Part shown: piece after piece, positions 24,540 through 32,095 of the stretch
How positions within the stretch are numbered: the first letter of the stretch is position 1
How the letters are laid out: each line of letters begins with the position of its first letter
Source: Streptomyces griseocarneus
GTDB taxonomy: Bacteria > Actinomycetota > Actinomycetes > Streptomycetales > Streptomycetaceae
Assembly (NCBI GenBank): GCA_003674045.1
Contig: PENC01000002.1
Span: forward strand, 434,001-498,000
Length of the DNA: 64,000 bases
Direction of reading: 5' to 3'
The notes under the pieces: model-generated
Told to the model about the DNA's origin: nothing
The model's database searches: none
What the model saw: the letters and a program-made list of their open reading frames with translations, nothing else
Position numbers and translations under genes: made by a program

Positions 24540-25232
24540 ATGTCCGATGCTCTACACCCACGCCGGTTCCTCACGGCTACCCACGACGTCAAGGAAGAGT
24601 GGTCCCGGGCCCTCATAGACGAATTCGGCCCCGGCGGCCTGATAGCTGAGCAGGCGCCGAAGTTCCAGCGCCAACACCTTCTCTGGGCCCTTGTGCTACT
24701 CCGGCACGTGAACGGCCGGGACGGCATGACGTTCATCGGAGACACGAAGGTTGCCGAGTTGCTGGGCTACAACACGAAGGACGTCCCGGGGAAGCTGACC
24801 CGGGACACCCTGACCCGGCTTGGCTTCTTCACGCAGCAGGGCAAGCAGGGGCGCGCCGCCCGGCTGCGGCTGTCGTTCCCCGTGGCCCTGGAGGACAAGT
24901 ACGAGGGGCTTGCGGAGGCTGCCCTAGGCGGAATTGTGGCCGAACGTAACGCCAAGCACGGAGATTCTTCGAAGGAGGCGAACGGGGAACTGGAGCCCGC
25001 GCCGTACGAGCCGAATCAGGAGCCTGCCGCACCAGTACCTGCCCAGGCCGAGACCGAGGCCGACCGGTGCCCGGTGCACCCCAATGGAGACTGCCCGGAC
25101 CCCAACAATCCCTTCACCAATGGCCCCTTCTCGACGGTACCGCCGTGGGACTTGCAGAACTGCCGCCGGAACCAGCTTGCCCAAGGGCGCTGGTCCCCTC
25201 ATTCCCCCGCTGGAGCGGGGACTGAGTTGTAA
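24540..25232 (+). CDS. Element protein, possible replication or winged-helix protein
   Basis: This 230-residue protein has GGAGG seven bases before ATG 24540. Residues 25-110 look like a winged helix (TFIGDTKVAELLGYNTKDVP and TRDTLTRLGFFTQQG). The C-terminal half is Pro/Glu-rich with a short Cys-His patch (RCPVHPNGDCPDP). I do not recognise the family. Tandem 14-bp repeats and an inverted repeat follow directly after its stop, an arrangement seen at origins controlled by Rep proteins, so a replication role is possible but unproven. Confidence 0.6.
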   Translation: MSDALHPRRFLTATHDVKEEWSRALIDEFGPGGLIAEQAPKFQRQHLLWALVLLRHVNGRDGMTFIGDTKVAELLGYNTKDVPGKLTRDTLTRLGFFTQQGKQGRAARLRLSFPVALEDKYEGLAEAALGGIVAERNAKHGDSSKEANGELEPAPYEPNQEPAAPVPAQAETEADRCPVHPNGDCPDPNNPFTNGPFSTVPPWDLQNCRRNQLAQGRWSPHSPAGAGTEL

Positions 25233-25249
25233 GTAACAAGTTTTGAGCT

Positions 25250-25275
25250 CTAAGAGCGGAGCAAGGAGCTCTTAG
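25250..25275. repeat. Inverted repeat downstream of the element protein
   Basis: CTAAGAGC and GCTCTTAG are separated by ten bases (GGAGCAAGGA). No T-tract follows, so it is not a typical terminator. It immediately precedes the 14-bp tandem array. Confidence 0.6.
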
Positions 25276-25278
25276 AAG

Positions 25279-25340
25279 TGAGTTTGAAGAGCTGAGTATG
25301 AAGTGGTGAGTATGAAGTGGTGAGTATGAAGTGGTGAGTA
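25279..25340 (+). repeat. Tandem 14-bp repeat array
   Basis: TGAGTATGAAGTGG is repeated exactly at 25293, 25307 and 25321. A degenerate unit (TGAGTTTGAAGAGC) precedes at 25279 and a partial TGAGTA follows. Low local GC and iteron-like form make it a candidate protein-binding array or origin element. Confidence 0.85.
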
Positions 25341-25371
25341 GCCCCTGGGTCAGAAGCCCAGGGGCTTTCTC
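25340..25371 (+). terminator. Rho-independent terminator
   Basis: AGCCCCTGGG-TCAGAAG-CCCAGGGGCT is followed by TTCTCATT, directly after the tandem repeat array. Confidence 0.88.
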
Positions 25372-25852
25372 ATTGCTCAGGGCAAGTGGGTCCGTCTTGA
25401 CTCCTTGGGGGAGTCATCCGGCCCAGGCGATCCTTCAGCCCAGGCCATAGACAGTCCTTCGGCCCAGGCCATAGCCGGGACGGCCTGGGCGAGCGGTGGC
25501 GACAGAGGAGCCAACGGGGCGCAGGAGGGCCCTCTTCGGGGCCCCTGCGACGGGTGTGGAAAATCCATACCCGTACATGGTCCGGAGAAGGCACCCCCGG
25601 TGGGTCCTGGCGGGACCGGCGCAGGCATTACCCCCGGGGTGGGGGTGGGACGCAGGCCGTGCCGACGGAGGCCGGGGCGGGTGTGTGGCGCAGCGTGAGC
25701 GAGTCAGGGTGTCTCACAAACCATCGTTAGTGAGACGCGTGGGTCGATGCCGGACGGTGTCCGTTTCGCCCCTGCTCGCATGTCTCAATACTCGTCTCAA
25801 AAGATCCGTTCCAGGTCTAGGTTTAGAGATGCGTTTATGAGACGGTCTGGCC
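25372..25852. other. Non-coding stretch before the serine recombinase
   Basis: No convincing gene is visible. The left half carries GGCCCAGGCCATAG twice (near 25439 and 25462) and related GGCCTGGGC palindromes. A frame on the plus strand around 25405-25698 contains CDGCGKSIPV but has no ribosome site and an odd composition. The right half holds the GTCTCA boxes listed separately. Confidence 0.6.
25711..25843. promoter_or_regulatory. Cluster of five GTCTCA/TGAGAC boxes (candidate res site)
   Basis: GTCTCAC (25711) and GTGAGAC (25730) form an inverted pair. GTCTCA recurs at 25782 and 25794, and TGAGAC at 25838, ten bases before the recombinase start. Repeated short boxes upstream of a serine recombinase are typical of resolution sites or autoregulatory operators. 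Confidence 0.65.
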
Positions 25853-26695
25853 ATGACGACGAACGCCGCTGCACCTGCCGACCTGACAGAGCGCCACGAC
25901 TGCCCGAAGTGCAGCGCCCCTGCTGGTAGTCCCTGTCGTACGGCTACGGGCAAGGTGGCCGCGAACTACCACACGGGACGCTTCGCCCTGGTGCCCGCGC
26001 TGAAGGCAGAGCTGACCGTGAAGACCCCGGCAGACCGCAATCCCGGGAAGCCGTGGGCGGCTGGTGAGGCAGTGCCGACTGCCGTCGAGGCGACGCCGGG
26101 CGCAGCGATCCGGATCGGCTACGCCCGCTGCTCCACAGTCGGCCAGGAACTCCAAAGCCAGTTGGACGCACTGGCCAGCGCCCAGTGCACCCGCGTGTTC
26201 TCGGAGAAGATCAGCACTCGTGTGAAGGAACGTCCGGAGCTTGAGAAGGCCCTGACGCTGGCGCGGGAGATCAAGACGGCTGCGCCCGGTCAGCCGGTCA
26301 TTCTGTCCGTGGTCGAGATGAAGCGTCTTGCCCGCAGCGCCGCTGAGCTCATGTCGCTGTCGTCCACGCTCCAGGCGGACGGCATCCAACTGGAACTCCT
26401 CTCCGGCCCGCTCCAGGGCGTCTACGACCCCAACGGGGCCGGGGCCATCGTCTTTGCCGTGCTGGCTGTCACCGCTGAGGTGGAGCGGGAAGGTATACGG
26501 GAGAAGACGCTGGAAGGGCTGGACTCCGCTGCCCGCAAGGGCAACCACGGGGGGCGGCCGACCGTGATGGATGCCGACAAGCTTGCCGTCGCCAAGGCGC
26601 GCCGCGTGAAGGGCGAGAGTGTCACGGCGATTGCCAAGGCGCTTGGGGTGTCCCGGGCGACGCTGTACCGGGCGCTGGCCGACGTGGAGGGGTGA
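25853..26695 (+). CDS. Serine recombinase (resolvase/invertase type) with N-terminal zinc finger
   Basis: The 280 residues begin with a zinc-finger-like segment (DCPKCSAPAGSPCRT, then YHTGRF). A resolvase catalytic domain follows with the nucleophilic Ser in GYARCSTVGQ (about residue 98) and the EREGIREKTLEGL helix. It ends in an HTH_7 domain (VTAIAKALGVSRATLYRAL). It is of resolvase size rather than large-integrase size, so a local resolution or inversion role is expected. A terminator follows at 26782. Confidence 0.93.
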   Translation: MTTNAAAPADLTERHDCPKCSAPAGSPCRTATGKVAANYHTGRFALVPALKAELTVKTPADRNPGKPWAAGEAVPTAVEATPGAAIRIGYARCSTVGQELQSQLDALASAQCTRVFSEKISTRVKERPELEKALTLAREIKTAAPGQPVILSVVEMKRLARSAAELMSLSSTLQADGIQLELLSGPLQGVYDPNGAGAIVFAVLAVTAEVEREGIREKTLEGLDSAARKGNHGGRPTVMDADKLAVAKARRVKGESVTAIAKALGVSRATLYRALADVEG

Positions 26696-26781
26696 TCTGC
26701 CCGGCAGCCACGAGAGCGCCGCAGAACGGCGCACAGAGACATCAACCGCAGGCACAGAAGGGGAACAAGCATGAGTGCGCA

Positions 26782-26814
26782 AAGCCCCGGCCCGCTAGCG
26801 GCAGGCCGGGGCTT
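26782..26814. terminator. Hairpin terminator
   Basis: AAGCCCCGGCC and GGCCGGGGCTT form an 11-bp stem between the convergent recombinase and DUF397 genes. Confidence 0.8.
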
Positions 26815-26854
26815 CCGGCCCGATCCGATTGCGGCGGACCGGGGCAGGGAGAGG

Positions 26855-27076
26855 CTACACGGCCCCCTCAGTCGTCCGCTTGACGCTGGTCACAAACGAG
26901 GACCAGGCGGACGGCATGAACTTCAGCATGGGCCCGCCTATGGCCTTACTGTCCCGAACGGGAACGACGTCTGACGCTGCAAGTGTGCGGCTGAACTCTA
27001 CGCAGGTGTCGCCACCGTTGCCGCTGTGGCTGGACTTGACCCATTCCACTTGGGAAAGGTCGGGGGTGGTACTCAT
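26855..27076 (-). CDS. DUF397 domain protein
   Basis: This 73-residue protein has the DUF397 pattern VEWVKSSHSGNGGDTCVEF and VPVRDSKAIGGP, ending in a strand-rich WSSFVTSVK segment. Its ATG overlaps the stop of the XRE gene by four bases (ATGA), the standard arrangement of XRE/DUF397 pairs in Streptomyces. In characterised cases the small protein modulates the DNA-binding partner and the pair can affect development or behave like toxin-antitoxin systems. Confidence 0.93.
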   Translation of the reverse strand: MSTTPDLSQVEWVKSSHSGNGGDTCVEFSRTLAASDVVPVRDSKAIGGPMLKFMPSAWSSFVTSVKRTTEGAV

Positions 27077-27900
27077 TGTGGTATTGCCTCCATCACAGAC
27101 CTGATGACGTCCGCCGAATCAGACGGCGACAGCGCGCGTGCGCTCAACTGATGGTAGGCACGCCGGTACTCGTCACAAGAAGCTTGGTCTTCAAGTAGCG
27201 TGCCAGTAGTGATGGCTTCCTCGTACGCGACTTCCGTTCCGTCTTCCAGGGTTAGGAGCGTCAGTGTCCCGCCAAGCAACCCGTGGGGGCCTGCCGCGAA
27301 GGGGAGCACCTGAATCGTTGTGGTGGTCGTGCAGGTCAGTTGCACCAAGCGTTCAAGCTGCGAGCGTGCGACGTCGGGAGCCCCGTACAGCCTCCGCAAA
27401 CATGCCTCATCCAGCACCCATGCCAAGTCGGCGTTCGGCTTGCTGCGCAGTATGGCCTGACGATGCATGCGGCCGATGACCAGCTCGTCAATCCGTTCCG
27501 GGGCCGCCTTCGGGCTGTGAAGTCGGAACTGTGCGCGGGAATAGTCCTCAGTTTGAAGCAGCCCAGGGATTATCTGCGCCCCTAGTCCCCGAATGCACTT
27601 GGCGCGAGCCTCCATCGCCATGAGGCGTTTGAACTGGTCGGGATGGATCTCTTTAATCAGGAGGACATAGAGTTCCTGAAAGTCCTCACCCGTCCCAAAC
27701 GCGACATCTAGCTTCGCTGGCAGGTCCTCATCTGGCATGACTTCCGCATGTTCGACGCGACTTAAGGCGCTTCGGCTGCTGTTGACGATGGATGCCAGCC
27801 TTTCTAGCGAGAGGCCTGCTTGTTCCCGGTGACGCTGTAGGCGTGCGCCGAACAGGTGCCGTACTGAGAGGCTTGGCGTTAGCTCCGTCCTTGCGGGCAT
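27073..27900 (-). CDS. XRE-family regulator with DUF5753-type domain
   Basis: This 275-residue protein has an N-terminal Cro/XRE HTH (about 10-70; LFGARLQRHREQAGLSLERL and VNSSRSALSRVEHAE) and the long C-terminal region typical of DUF5753 (AQIIPGLLQTEDYSRAQF, EASLRRLYG-type segment, HGLLGGTLTLL). It is paired with the DUF397 gene by a 4-bp overlap. It probably represses its own operon and perhaps the divergent small genes at 28060. Confidence 0.92.
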   Translation of the reverse strand: MPARTELTPSLSVRHLFGARLQRHREQAGLSLERLASIVNSSRSALSRVEHAEVMPDEDLPAKLDVAFGTGEDFQELYVLLIKEIHPDQFKRLMAMEARAKCIRGLGAQIIPGLLQTEDYSRAQFRLHSPKAAPERIDELVIGRMHRQAILRSKPNADLAWVLDEACLRRLYGAPDVARSQLERLVQLTCTTTTTIQVLPFAAGPHGLLGGTLTLLTLEDGTEVAYEEAITTGTLLEDQASCDEYRRAYHQLSARALSPSDSADVIRSVMEAIPQ

Positions 27901-28059
27901 ATAGATAACTCCATCCTGTCTGTGTACCGTTGGGTGGATTCTTCTCCCGCTCTACCAAGCGGGAGAAGAATGACTGGCGAACGGTTGGACTGTCAGCAAC
28001 TCTCGTTCCCACACCGGAAGTTCCCGCTCCAGACGGGCGGGACACGCGGAGGATGGGAA

Positions 28060-28314
28060 ATGGACAGCTCACACCGGTCTGTGCGGCTAGCGGACGCGCA
28101 GACCGGAACCGCCAACGACTGGCCCGACGTGATCTCGTTGCCCCACACGTCCGGCATGGCCGGAATCGTGGTCGGCAAGACCGTCGACGAGTGCAAGACG
28201 TGCACCAGTCTCAACAACCTGCGCCGGGCAGCCTGGGCCGCGAAGGACTGGGACCAGGACCGGTGGGCCCGCGAGGCGTTCCACCAGCACTGGGAGGCGG
28301 TGCACCGTGTCTGA
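28060..28314 (+). CDS. Small element protein 1 of a coupled mini-operon
   Basis: The 84 residues start from ATG 28060 (MDSSHRSVRLADAQTGTAND), preceded by GGAGGAT. It has one Cys pair (DECKTCTS) and Trp-rich charged helices (AAWAAKDWDQDRWAREAFH). The frame is open further upstream to GTG 27922, but without a ribosome site. The family is unrecognised. It overlaps the next gene by eight bases. Confidence 0.65.
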   Translation: MDSSHRSVRLADAQTGTANDWPDVISLPHTSGMAGIVVGKTVDECKTCTSLNNLRRAAWAAKDWDQDRWAREAFHQHWEAVHRV

Positions 28315-28561
28315 ACGCCGATTTACCGTCAACGGCTCAGGCACCACCCGATGGGTTCCCAACCCGGACGAGCTGGTTACCGACACGGCACACGACCGCG
28401 TTGGCAAGATGGTCGCGTGGGACGGCAAGGAACACCGAATCACGCTCCGCCCGCTGGACGGCGGGGAAATGTGGGACACCGACGAATACCGGCAGCCCAC
28501 CCCTGCTGACAGGGTGGGGGCTCACAACCTCGTGCTCACCCGAGAGCGGCGGGGGTGGTGA
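28307..28561 (+). CDS. Small element protein 2
   Basis: This 84-residue protein has a GTG start inside the end of the previous gene. It is strand-rich (SERRFTVNGSGTTRW, KMVAWDGKEHRITLRPLDGG) with no Cys. No family is recognised. Its end overlaps the next frame by seven bases, which keeps the coupled pattern. Confidence 0.65.
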   Translation: MSERRFTVNGSGTTRWVPNPDELVTDTAHDRVGKMVAWDGKEHRITLRPLDGGEMWDTDEYRQPTPADRVGAHNLVLTRERRGW

Positions 28562-28752
28562 GATGTCGACCTTGCGAGCGGTACCAAGACGCGGTAAGCG
28601 CCGCCATAGGGCACCTAGCGTGGGAGCAGGTACAGGCCCGGCACCCCTCAGTCCGAGGAGGCGATACCGGGATCAAGGCAGCCGAGAGGAAGCTAGCCAA
28701 CCTCTACGCCCGCTGGGCCCAACAGCGCGCCATCTGCGGGTGCTCCAAGTGA
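28555..28752 (+). CDS. Small element protein 3
   Basis: The 65 residues start from GTG 28555 (or 28558). Cys residues at both ends (RCRPCERYQ near the start, ICGCSK at the end) could bind one zinc ion. The middle is helical (KAAERKLANLYARWAQQRA). The stop overlaps the GTG of the next gene (GTGA). Confidence 0.6.
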   Translation: MVRCRPCERYQDAVSAAIGHLAWEQVQARHPSVRGGDTGIKAAERKLANLYARWAQQRAICGCSK

Positions 28753-28868
28753 TCCGGCGCGTGGACTGGTCGGACGTCGTCGAGGGTGCGTTCCTTATCG
28801 TCGTCCTGCCCCTGTCTATCGGCGCCGCCGTCTGGCTCGCTGTCCACGGCGGACCGGGCCGCTTCTAG
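28749..28868 (+). CDS. 39-residue single-span membrane peptide
   Basis: The sequence reads MIRRVDWSDVVEGAF, then one transmembrane helix (LIVVLPLSIGAAVWLAV), then HGGPGRF. The GTG start overlaps the preceding TGA (GTGA). Very small membrane proteins of this kind on mobile elements can act as holins, toxins or spread functions, and none can be assigned here. Confidence 0.55.
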   Translation: MIRRVDWSDVVEGAFLIVVLPLSIGAAVWLAVHGGPGRF

Positions 28869-28998
28869 AGACTCCTGCTTCCCCCAGGGAAACGGCCTGG
28901 GGCGCGAACTCCTCCGACGGCGCCCAGGACCGGACGGAAGCGGGACCGTACGACGACGCGGGGACCGCCCCCGTGTCGGCACAACGGAAGGGACACGT

Positions 28999-29109
28999 AT
29001 GGGATCGACCCCTTGTTCAACCTGTAACGGCACCGGGTACGTGACCGTTGACGGACTGACCAACCAGTGTTCCGCATGCAACGGGACCGGGCGTATCGAA
29101 CACAACTAG
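28999..29109 (+). CDS. 36-residue DnaJ-type zinc-knuckle peptide
   Basis: It begins MGSTPCSTCNGTGY and has a second CSACNGTG. Two CxxCxGxG repeats like those of the DnaJ cysteine-rich domain make one complete zinc site. The ATG follows GGAAGGGA. The rest of the protein is only a short His-Asn tail. Confidence 0.7.
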   Translation: MGSTPCSTCNGTGYVTVDGLTNQCSACNGTGRIEHN

Positions 29110-29119
29110 AGGAGGGACC

Positions 29120-29290
29120 ATGTGCCACCGGTGCTTCGGGGTGGGGTTCATCAACGAGGAACTCCCGAACGGCACGAAGCTGGTGCACCCGTGCCCCGTG
29201 TGTGACAAGAGCGAGACGGACAGCCGGAACCGTGAACTTCGCCGGATGCCCGACTGGATCGACCAGCGCCCCTCGAACGCAGAGAACTAG
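29120..29290 (+). CDS. 56-residue zinc-ribbon-like protein
   Basis: The ATG at 29120 is preceded by GGAGGG and lies 10 bp after the previous stop. MCHRCFGVGF and CPVCDKSE give two CxxC pairs. The tail is charged (RNRELRRMPDWIDQRP). With its neighbour it forms a pair of tiny Cys-pair proteins. Hairpins after 29300 probably end the operon. Confidence 0.7.
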   Translation: MCHRCFGVGFINEELPNGTKLVHPCPVCDKSETDSRNRELRRMPDWIDQRPSNAEN

Positions 29291-29570
29291 GCGCTAGCCA
29301 CGGGCCCGGCACTCCACAGGGGGTGTCGGGCCTCTTGCAGAATCCGACAACAGGCCCCGCCCGCGCTTCCTCCTCCGAAGCGCCGGACGGGGCGTTTCGC
29401 TGCTTCTGCTACATGTCGAAGACAACCGTGACAGGCGCGTGGTCGCTCCACCTATCGGCCCGTCTGGGAGCCTCCGCTGTCGCCACAGCATCGCCACATG
29501 ACACCTGGAAAGAGGCCGGAACGGCCATGATCACTCCGAAACGGCGAGAGTGAGGAAGCGGCAGCAAAAA
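29291..29570. other. Non-coding right end of the element
   Basis: The stretch holds two GC-rich hairpins (GGCCCGGCACTCC with GGGGGTGTCGGGCC at 29302-29333, and GCCCCGCCCGCGCTTC with GAAGCGCCGGACGGGGC at 29356-29396, the latter followed by GTTTC) and then the right arm-type repeat. No gene is visible. Confidence 0.65.
29480..29497 (+). repeat. Right arm-type repeat pair
   Basis: TCGCCAC-AGC-ATCGCCAC repeats the spacing and sequence of the pair at 22248-22266, in the same orientation, about 145 bp inside the right core. Confidence 0.68.
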
Positions 29571-29607
29571 GCCCCCTGACCTGCCGTTTCGGCAGACCAG
29601 AGGGCCT
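29571..29607 (-). terminator. Hairpin terminator beside the right attachment site
   Basis: GCCCCCTGACCTGCCG and CGGCAGACCAGAGGGC pair imperfectly over a TTT loop. Read on the minus strand it is followed by TTTTTGC and comes directly after an rnpB-like 3' end, so it looks like a ready-made terminator for an RNA that ends at the attachment site. Confidence 0.8.
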
Positions 29608-29623
29608 TGCACTAGATGACCGA

Positions 29624-29658
29624 CGGATGAGTCGACCTATACGCCGGGTTCTGTCTCC
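29624..29658 (-). repeat. Right attachment site, rnpB 3'-end-like (att B)
   Basis: These 35 bases match the reverse complement of rnpB 33932-33966 with two differences, and the right 19 bases are identical. Weak similarity continues into GGGGCC on the right. The shared core with the left site is TACGCCGGG at 29640-29648. Confidence 0.82.
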
Positions 29659-29698
29659 CGGGGCCCCAGCACCGTACCGGGGCCCCGCCCGGCGAGGG

Positions 29699-30505
29699 CT
29701 ACAGCTCCGTCACCACCACATCCAGCGCCCACGCCCGCCCCGCCCTCGCCGGCGCCTCGCCCTCCACCGCGTAGCCCAGGTCCCGCAGGGACGTCAGCAG
29801 CTCCGCCGGAGTCGTGGGCGCGGCGCCGGACGTCAGCAGGTCACGGACCAGGCGGCCCTTCGTGGCCTTGTTGAAGTGGCTCACGACGGACCGCTTCTCG
29901 ACGCCGTTCACGGTCTTCGACTGGAGGACCCGTACGGTCGCCGTGCGCTCCGCGAGGGCGCCCTTCGGCTTCCAGGCCGTCGCGTACGCCGCGGAGCGCA
30001 GGTCGAGGATCAGCCCGTCGCCCGCGGCCTCCGGCAGGGCCGTCTCCAGGGCGCCGCGCCAGTACGTGCCGAGGGCGCCCAGGCCCGGGAGCTTCACGCC
30101 CATCGAGCAGCGGTAGGAGGGGATCGGGTCGCCGACCCGCACCGCGCCCCACAGGCCGGAGAAGACCAGCAGCGAACGCTCCGCCCGACGGCGAGCCGCC
30201 GCGTCCAGGGTGGCGAGGCCCAGAGCGTCGTACAGCACGCCGGTGTAGATCTCACCGGCAGGGCGCGTGCCCGCCGTCCGCAGGCCCGTGTTCTTCGCGA
30301 TCTCACCGCGGAGCCCCTGGGAGAGCCCGAGCACCTCCGCGGCCTTGTCCTCGTCGGCCGCGCACAACTCCACCAGCTCCGTCAGCACGGCCTCGCGCGC
30401 CGCAGTCAGCCCCGGCAGGGACAGCGCGGCCAGGTCCAGCGCGGTCCCGGCGCCGTCTTCGACGGCCGTGGCCTTCCCCTCGGACGGCGGCAGCAGCACG
30501 AGCAC
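29699..30505 (-). CDS. yaaA: Peroxide stress protein YaaA
   Basis: This 268-residue DUF328/YaaA protein begins MLVLLPPSEGKA and has the family segments FSGLWGAVRVGDPIPSYRCS and SHFNKATKGRLVRDLL. In E. coli YaaA lowers free intracellular iron and protects DNA during peroxide stress. It sits directly beside the right element end, and a GGGGCCCC inverted repeat (29659-29687) follows its stop. Confidence 0.92.
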   Translation of the reverse strand: MLVLLPPSEGKATAVEDGAGTALDLAALSLPGLTAAREAVLTELVELCAADEDKAAEVLGLSQGLRGEIAKNTGLRTAGTRPAGEIYTGVLYDALGLATLDAAARRRAERSLLVFSGLWGAVRVGDPIPSYRCSMGVKLPGLGALGTYWRGALETALPEAAGDGLILDLRSAAYATAWKPKGALAERTATVRVLQSKTVNGVEKRSVVSHFNKATKGRLVRDLLTSGAAPTTPAELLTSLRDLGYAVEGEAPARAGRAWALDVVVTEL

Positions 30506-30622
30506 GGGCGGTCTCCTCAGTGGATTGGTGTACGGGTCCCGTCCCGCAGCCTATGCCGAACCCGGACCCCGCCGGGCACGCTCACCGCGCCGCCCGCCCC
30601 CGCCCCGCCTACGCTCGGAACC

Positions 30623-32095
30623 ATGCCCCGTCGGCAGATGCACGTCACCGACGCGGACGGCACGCCGCTGCGGGTCGCCCTGCGCGAGTTGCGTGCGCGG
30701 TCGGGCATGCCCACGGCGTTCCCGGCCGACGTCCTGGCGGAGGCCGAGGCGGTCGCGCGGCGCCCGCGGCTGCCCACGCGCGACGCCACCGACCTGCCGC
30801 TCTTCACCATCGACCCGCCCGCGTCGAAGGACCTCGACCAGGCCGTCTTCCTCGCCCGCCGCGCCGCGGGCGGCTTCCGCGTGCACTACGCCATCGCCGA
30901 CGTCACCGCGTTCGTGCTCCCCGGCAGCCTCCTGGACGCCGAGGCGCACCGCCGCGTCATGACGTACTACTACCCCGACGTACGCGTCCCCCTGCACCCG
31001 GACGTCCTGGGCGAGGGCGCCGCCAGCCTGCTGCCCGACCACACCCGTCCCGCCCTGCTCTGGGAGCTCGACCTCGACACCGACGGCCGGGTCGTCCGTA
31101 CCGACGTGCGCCGCGCCCTCGTCCGCAGCCGGGCCAAGCTCAGTTACGCGAGCGTCCAGCGCGCCCTGGACTCCGGCGCCGCCGAGGAGCCGCTCTCGCT
31201 GCTCCAGGAGATCGGTATACGCCGCGAGGAGCTGGAGCACACCCGGGGCGGCATCTCCCTGAGCCTCCCCGAGCAGCGCGTCGTGCGCCGCGGCGACCAC
31301 TACGCGCTCGTGTACCGCTCGCCGCTGCCCGCCGACCGCTGGAACGCCCAGATATCCCTGATGACGGGCATGGCCGCCGCCGAACTGATGCTCCGCTCCG
31401 GCACCGGGGTGCTGCGCACTCTGCCGCCCGCGTCCGGCACCGCCGTCACCAGGCTGCGCCGCGTCGCCCGTGCCCTGGGGGTCACCTGGCCCGAGAGCAT
31501 GGCGTACTCCGTCGTCGTCCGGGCCCTCGACCCCGCCCATCCCCAGCACGCGGCCTTCCTCCAGGCGTGTGCCGGGCTGCTGCGCGGCGCCGGGTACGTC
31601 GCCTTCGACCGCGACCGCCCCACTGCTCTCCCCGTCCCCACCGACCCGGCCGCCCTCACCCACGCCGCGCTCGCCGCGCCGTACACCCACTGCACGGCCC
31701 CGCTGCGGCGGCTCGTCGACCGCTACACCGGTGAGCTGTGCCTGGCGGCGGCCGCGGGCACCGAGCCCCCGGAGTGGGTACGGGTCGCCCTGGAAGCCCT
31801 GCCCGGCGAGATGGCGGAGGGTGCCCGGCGCTCCGCGCAGGTGGAGCGGGAGTCCGTGGACCTTGTCGAGGCGGCGCTCCTGCGGGACCGGATCGGCCAG
31901 GTCTTCGACGCCTACGTGGTGGACGTCCAGGAGGACCGCCCCACCGCCGGCAGGGTCCACCTCTACGAACCCGCCGTGGTCGGCCACGTCGAGGGCGACG
32001 GCGACGGCCCGCCCCTGCCGCTCGGGCAGCGCATGCGCGTCCGCGTCATCGAGGCCGACCCGGGGCGGGACAAGGTGTGGTTCGCCCCGGCGTGA
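30623..32095 (+). CDS. RNB-domain ribonuclease
   Basis: The 490 residues start from ATG 30623. The RNB catalytic signature FTIDPPASKDLDQAV carries the metal-binding Asp residues. Further family segments are LLPDHTRPALLW, MTGMAAAELML and the HCTAPLRRLVDRY motif near residue 365. It would degrade RNA 3' to 5'. The cold-shock domains of RNase R/II are absent or reduced, as in the short actinobacterial form. Its 3' end overlaps the convergent gene by 50 bp. Confidence 0.93.
   Translation: MPRRQMHVTDADGTPLRVALRELRARSGMPTAFPADVLAEAEAVARRPRLPTRDATDLPLFTIDPPASKDLDQAVFLARRAAGGFRVHYAIADVTAFVLPGSLLDAEAHRRVMTYYYPDVRVPLHPDVLGEGAASLLPDHTRPALLWELDLDTDGRVVRTDVRRALVRSRAKLSYASVQRALDSGAAEEPLSLLQEIGIRREELEHTRGGISLSLPEQRVVRRGDHYALVYRSPLPADRWNAQISLMTGMAAAELMLRSGTGVLRTLPPASGTAVTRLRRVARALGVTWPESMAYSVVVRALDPAHPQHAAFLQACAGLLRGAGYVAFDRDRPTALPVPTDPAALTHAALAAPYTHCTAPLRRLVDRYTGELCLAAAAGTEPPEWVRVALEALPGEMAEGARRSAQVERESVDLVEAALLRDRIGQVFDAYVVDVQEDRPTAGRVHLYEPAVVGHVEGDGDGPPLPLGQRMRVRVIEADPGRDKVWFAPA

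Noticed and set aside
25279..25340. CRISPR array
   Set aside because: The repeats are directly tandem 14-mers with no spacers and no cas genes are nearby. No CRISPR is seen anywhere in the window.
25405..25698. Plus-strand frame with CDGCGKSIPV that might be a small zinc protein
   Set aside because: It has no ribosome site and a repetitive GGCCCAGGCC start. Not supported as a gene.
29624..29658. Reading the rnpB-like sequence as a second complete RNase P RNA
   Set aside because: Only about 35-48 bp of the 3' end are present. The catalytic core and 5' strand of P1 are absent on both sides.
22081..29660. Classifying the element as a self-transmissible AICE
   Set aside because: No FtsK/TraB-type DNA translocase, spread genes or recognisable Rep/primase are present. 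At best it is mobilisable or excisable.
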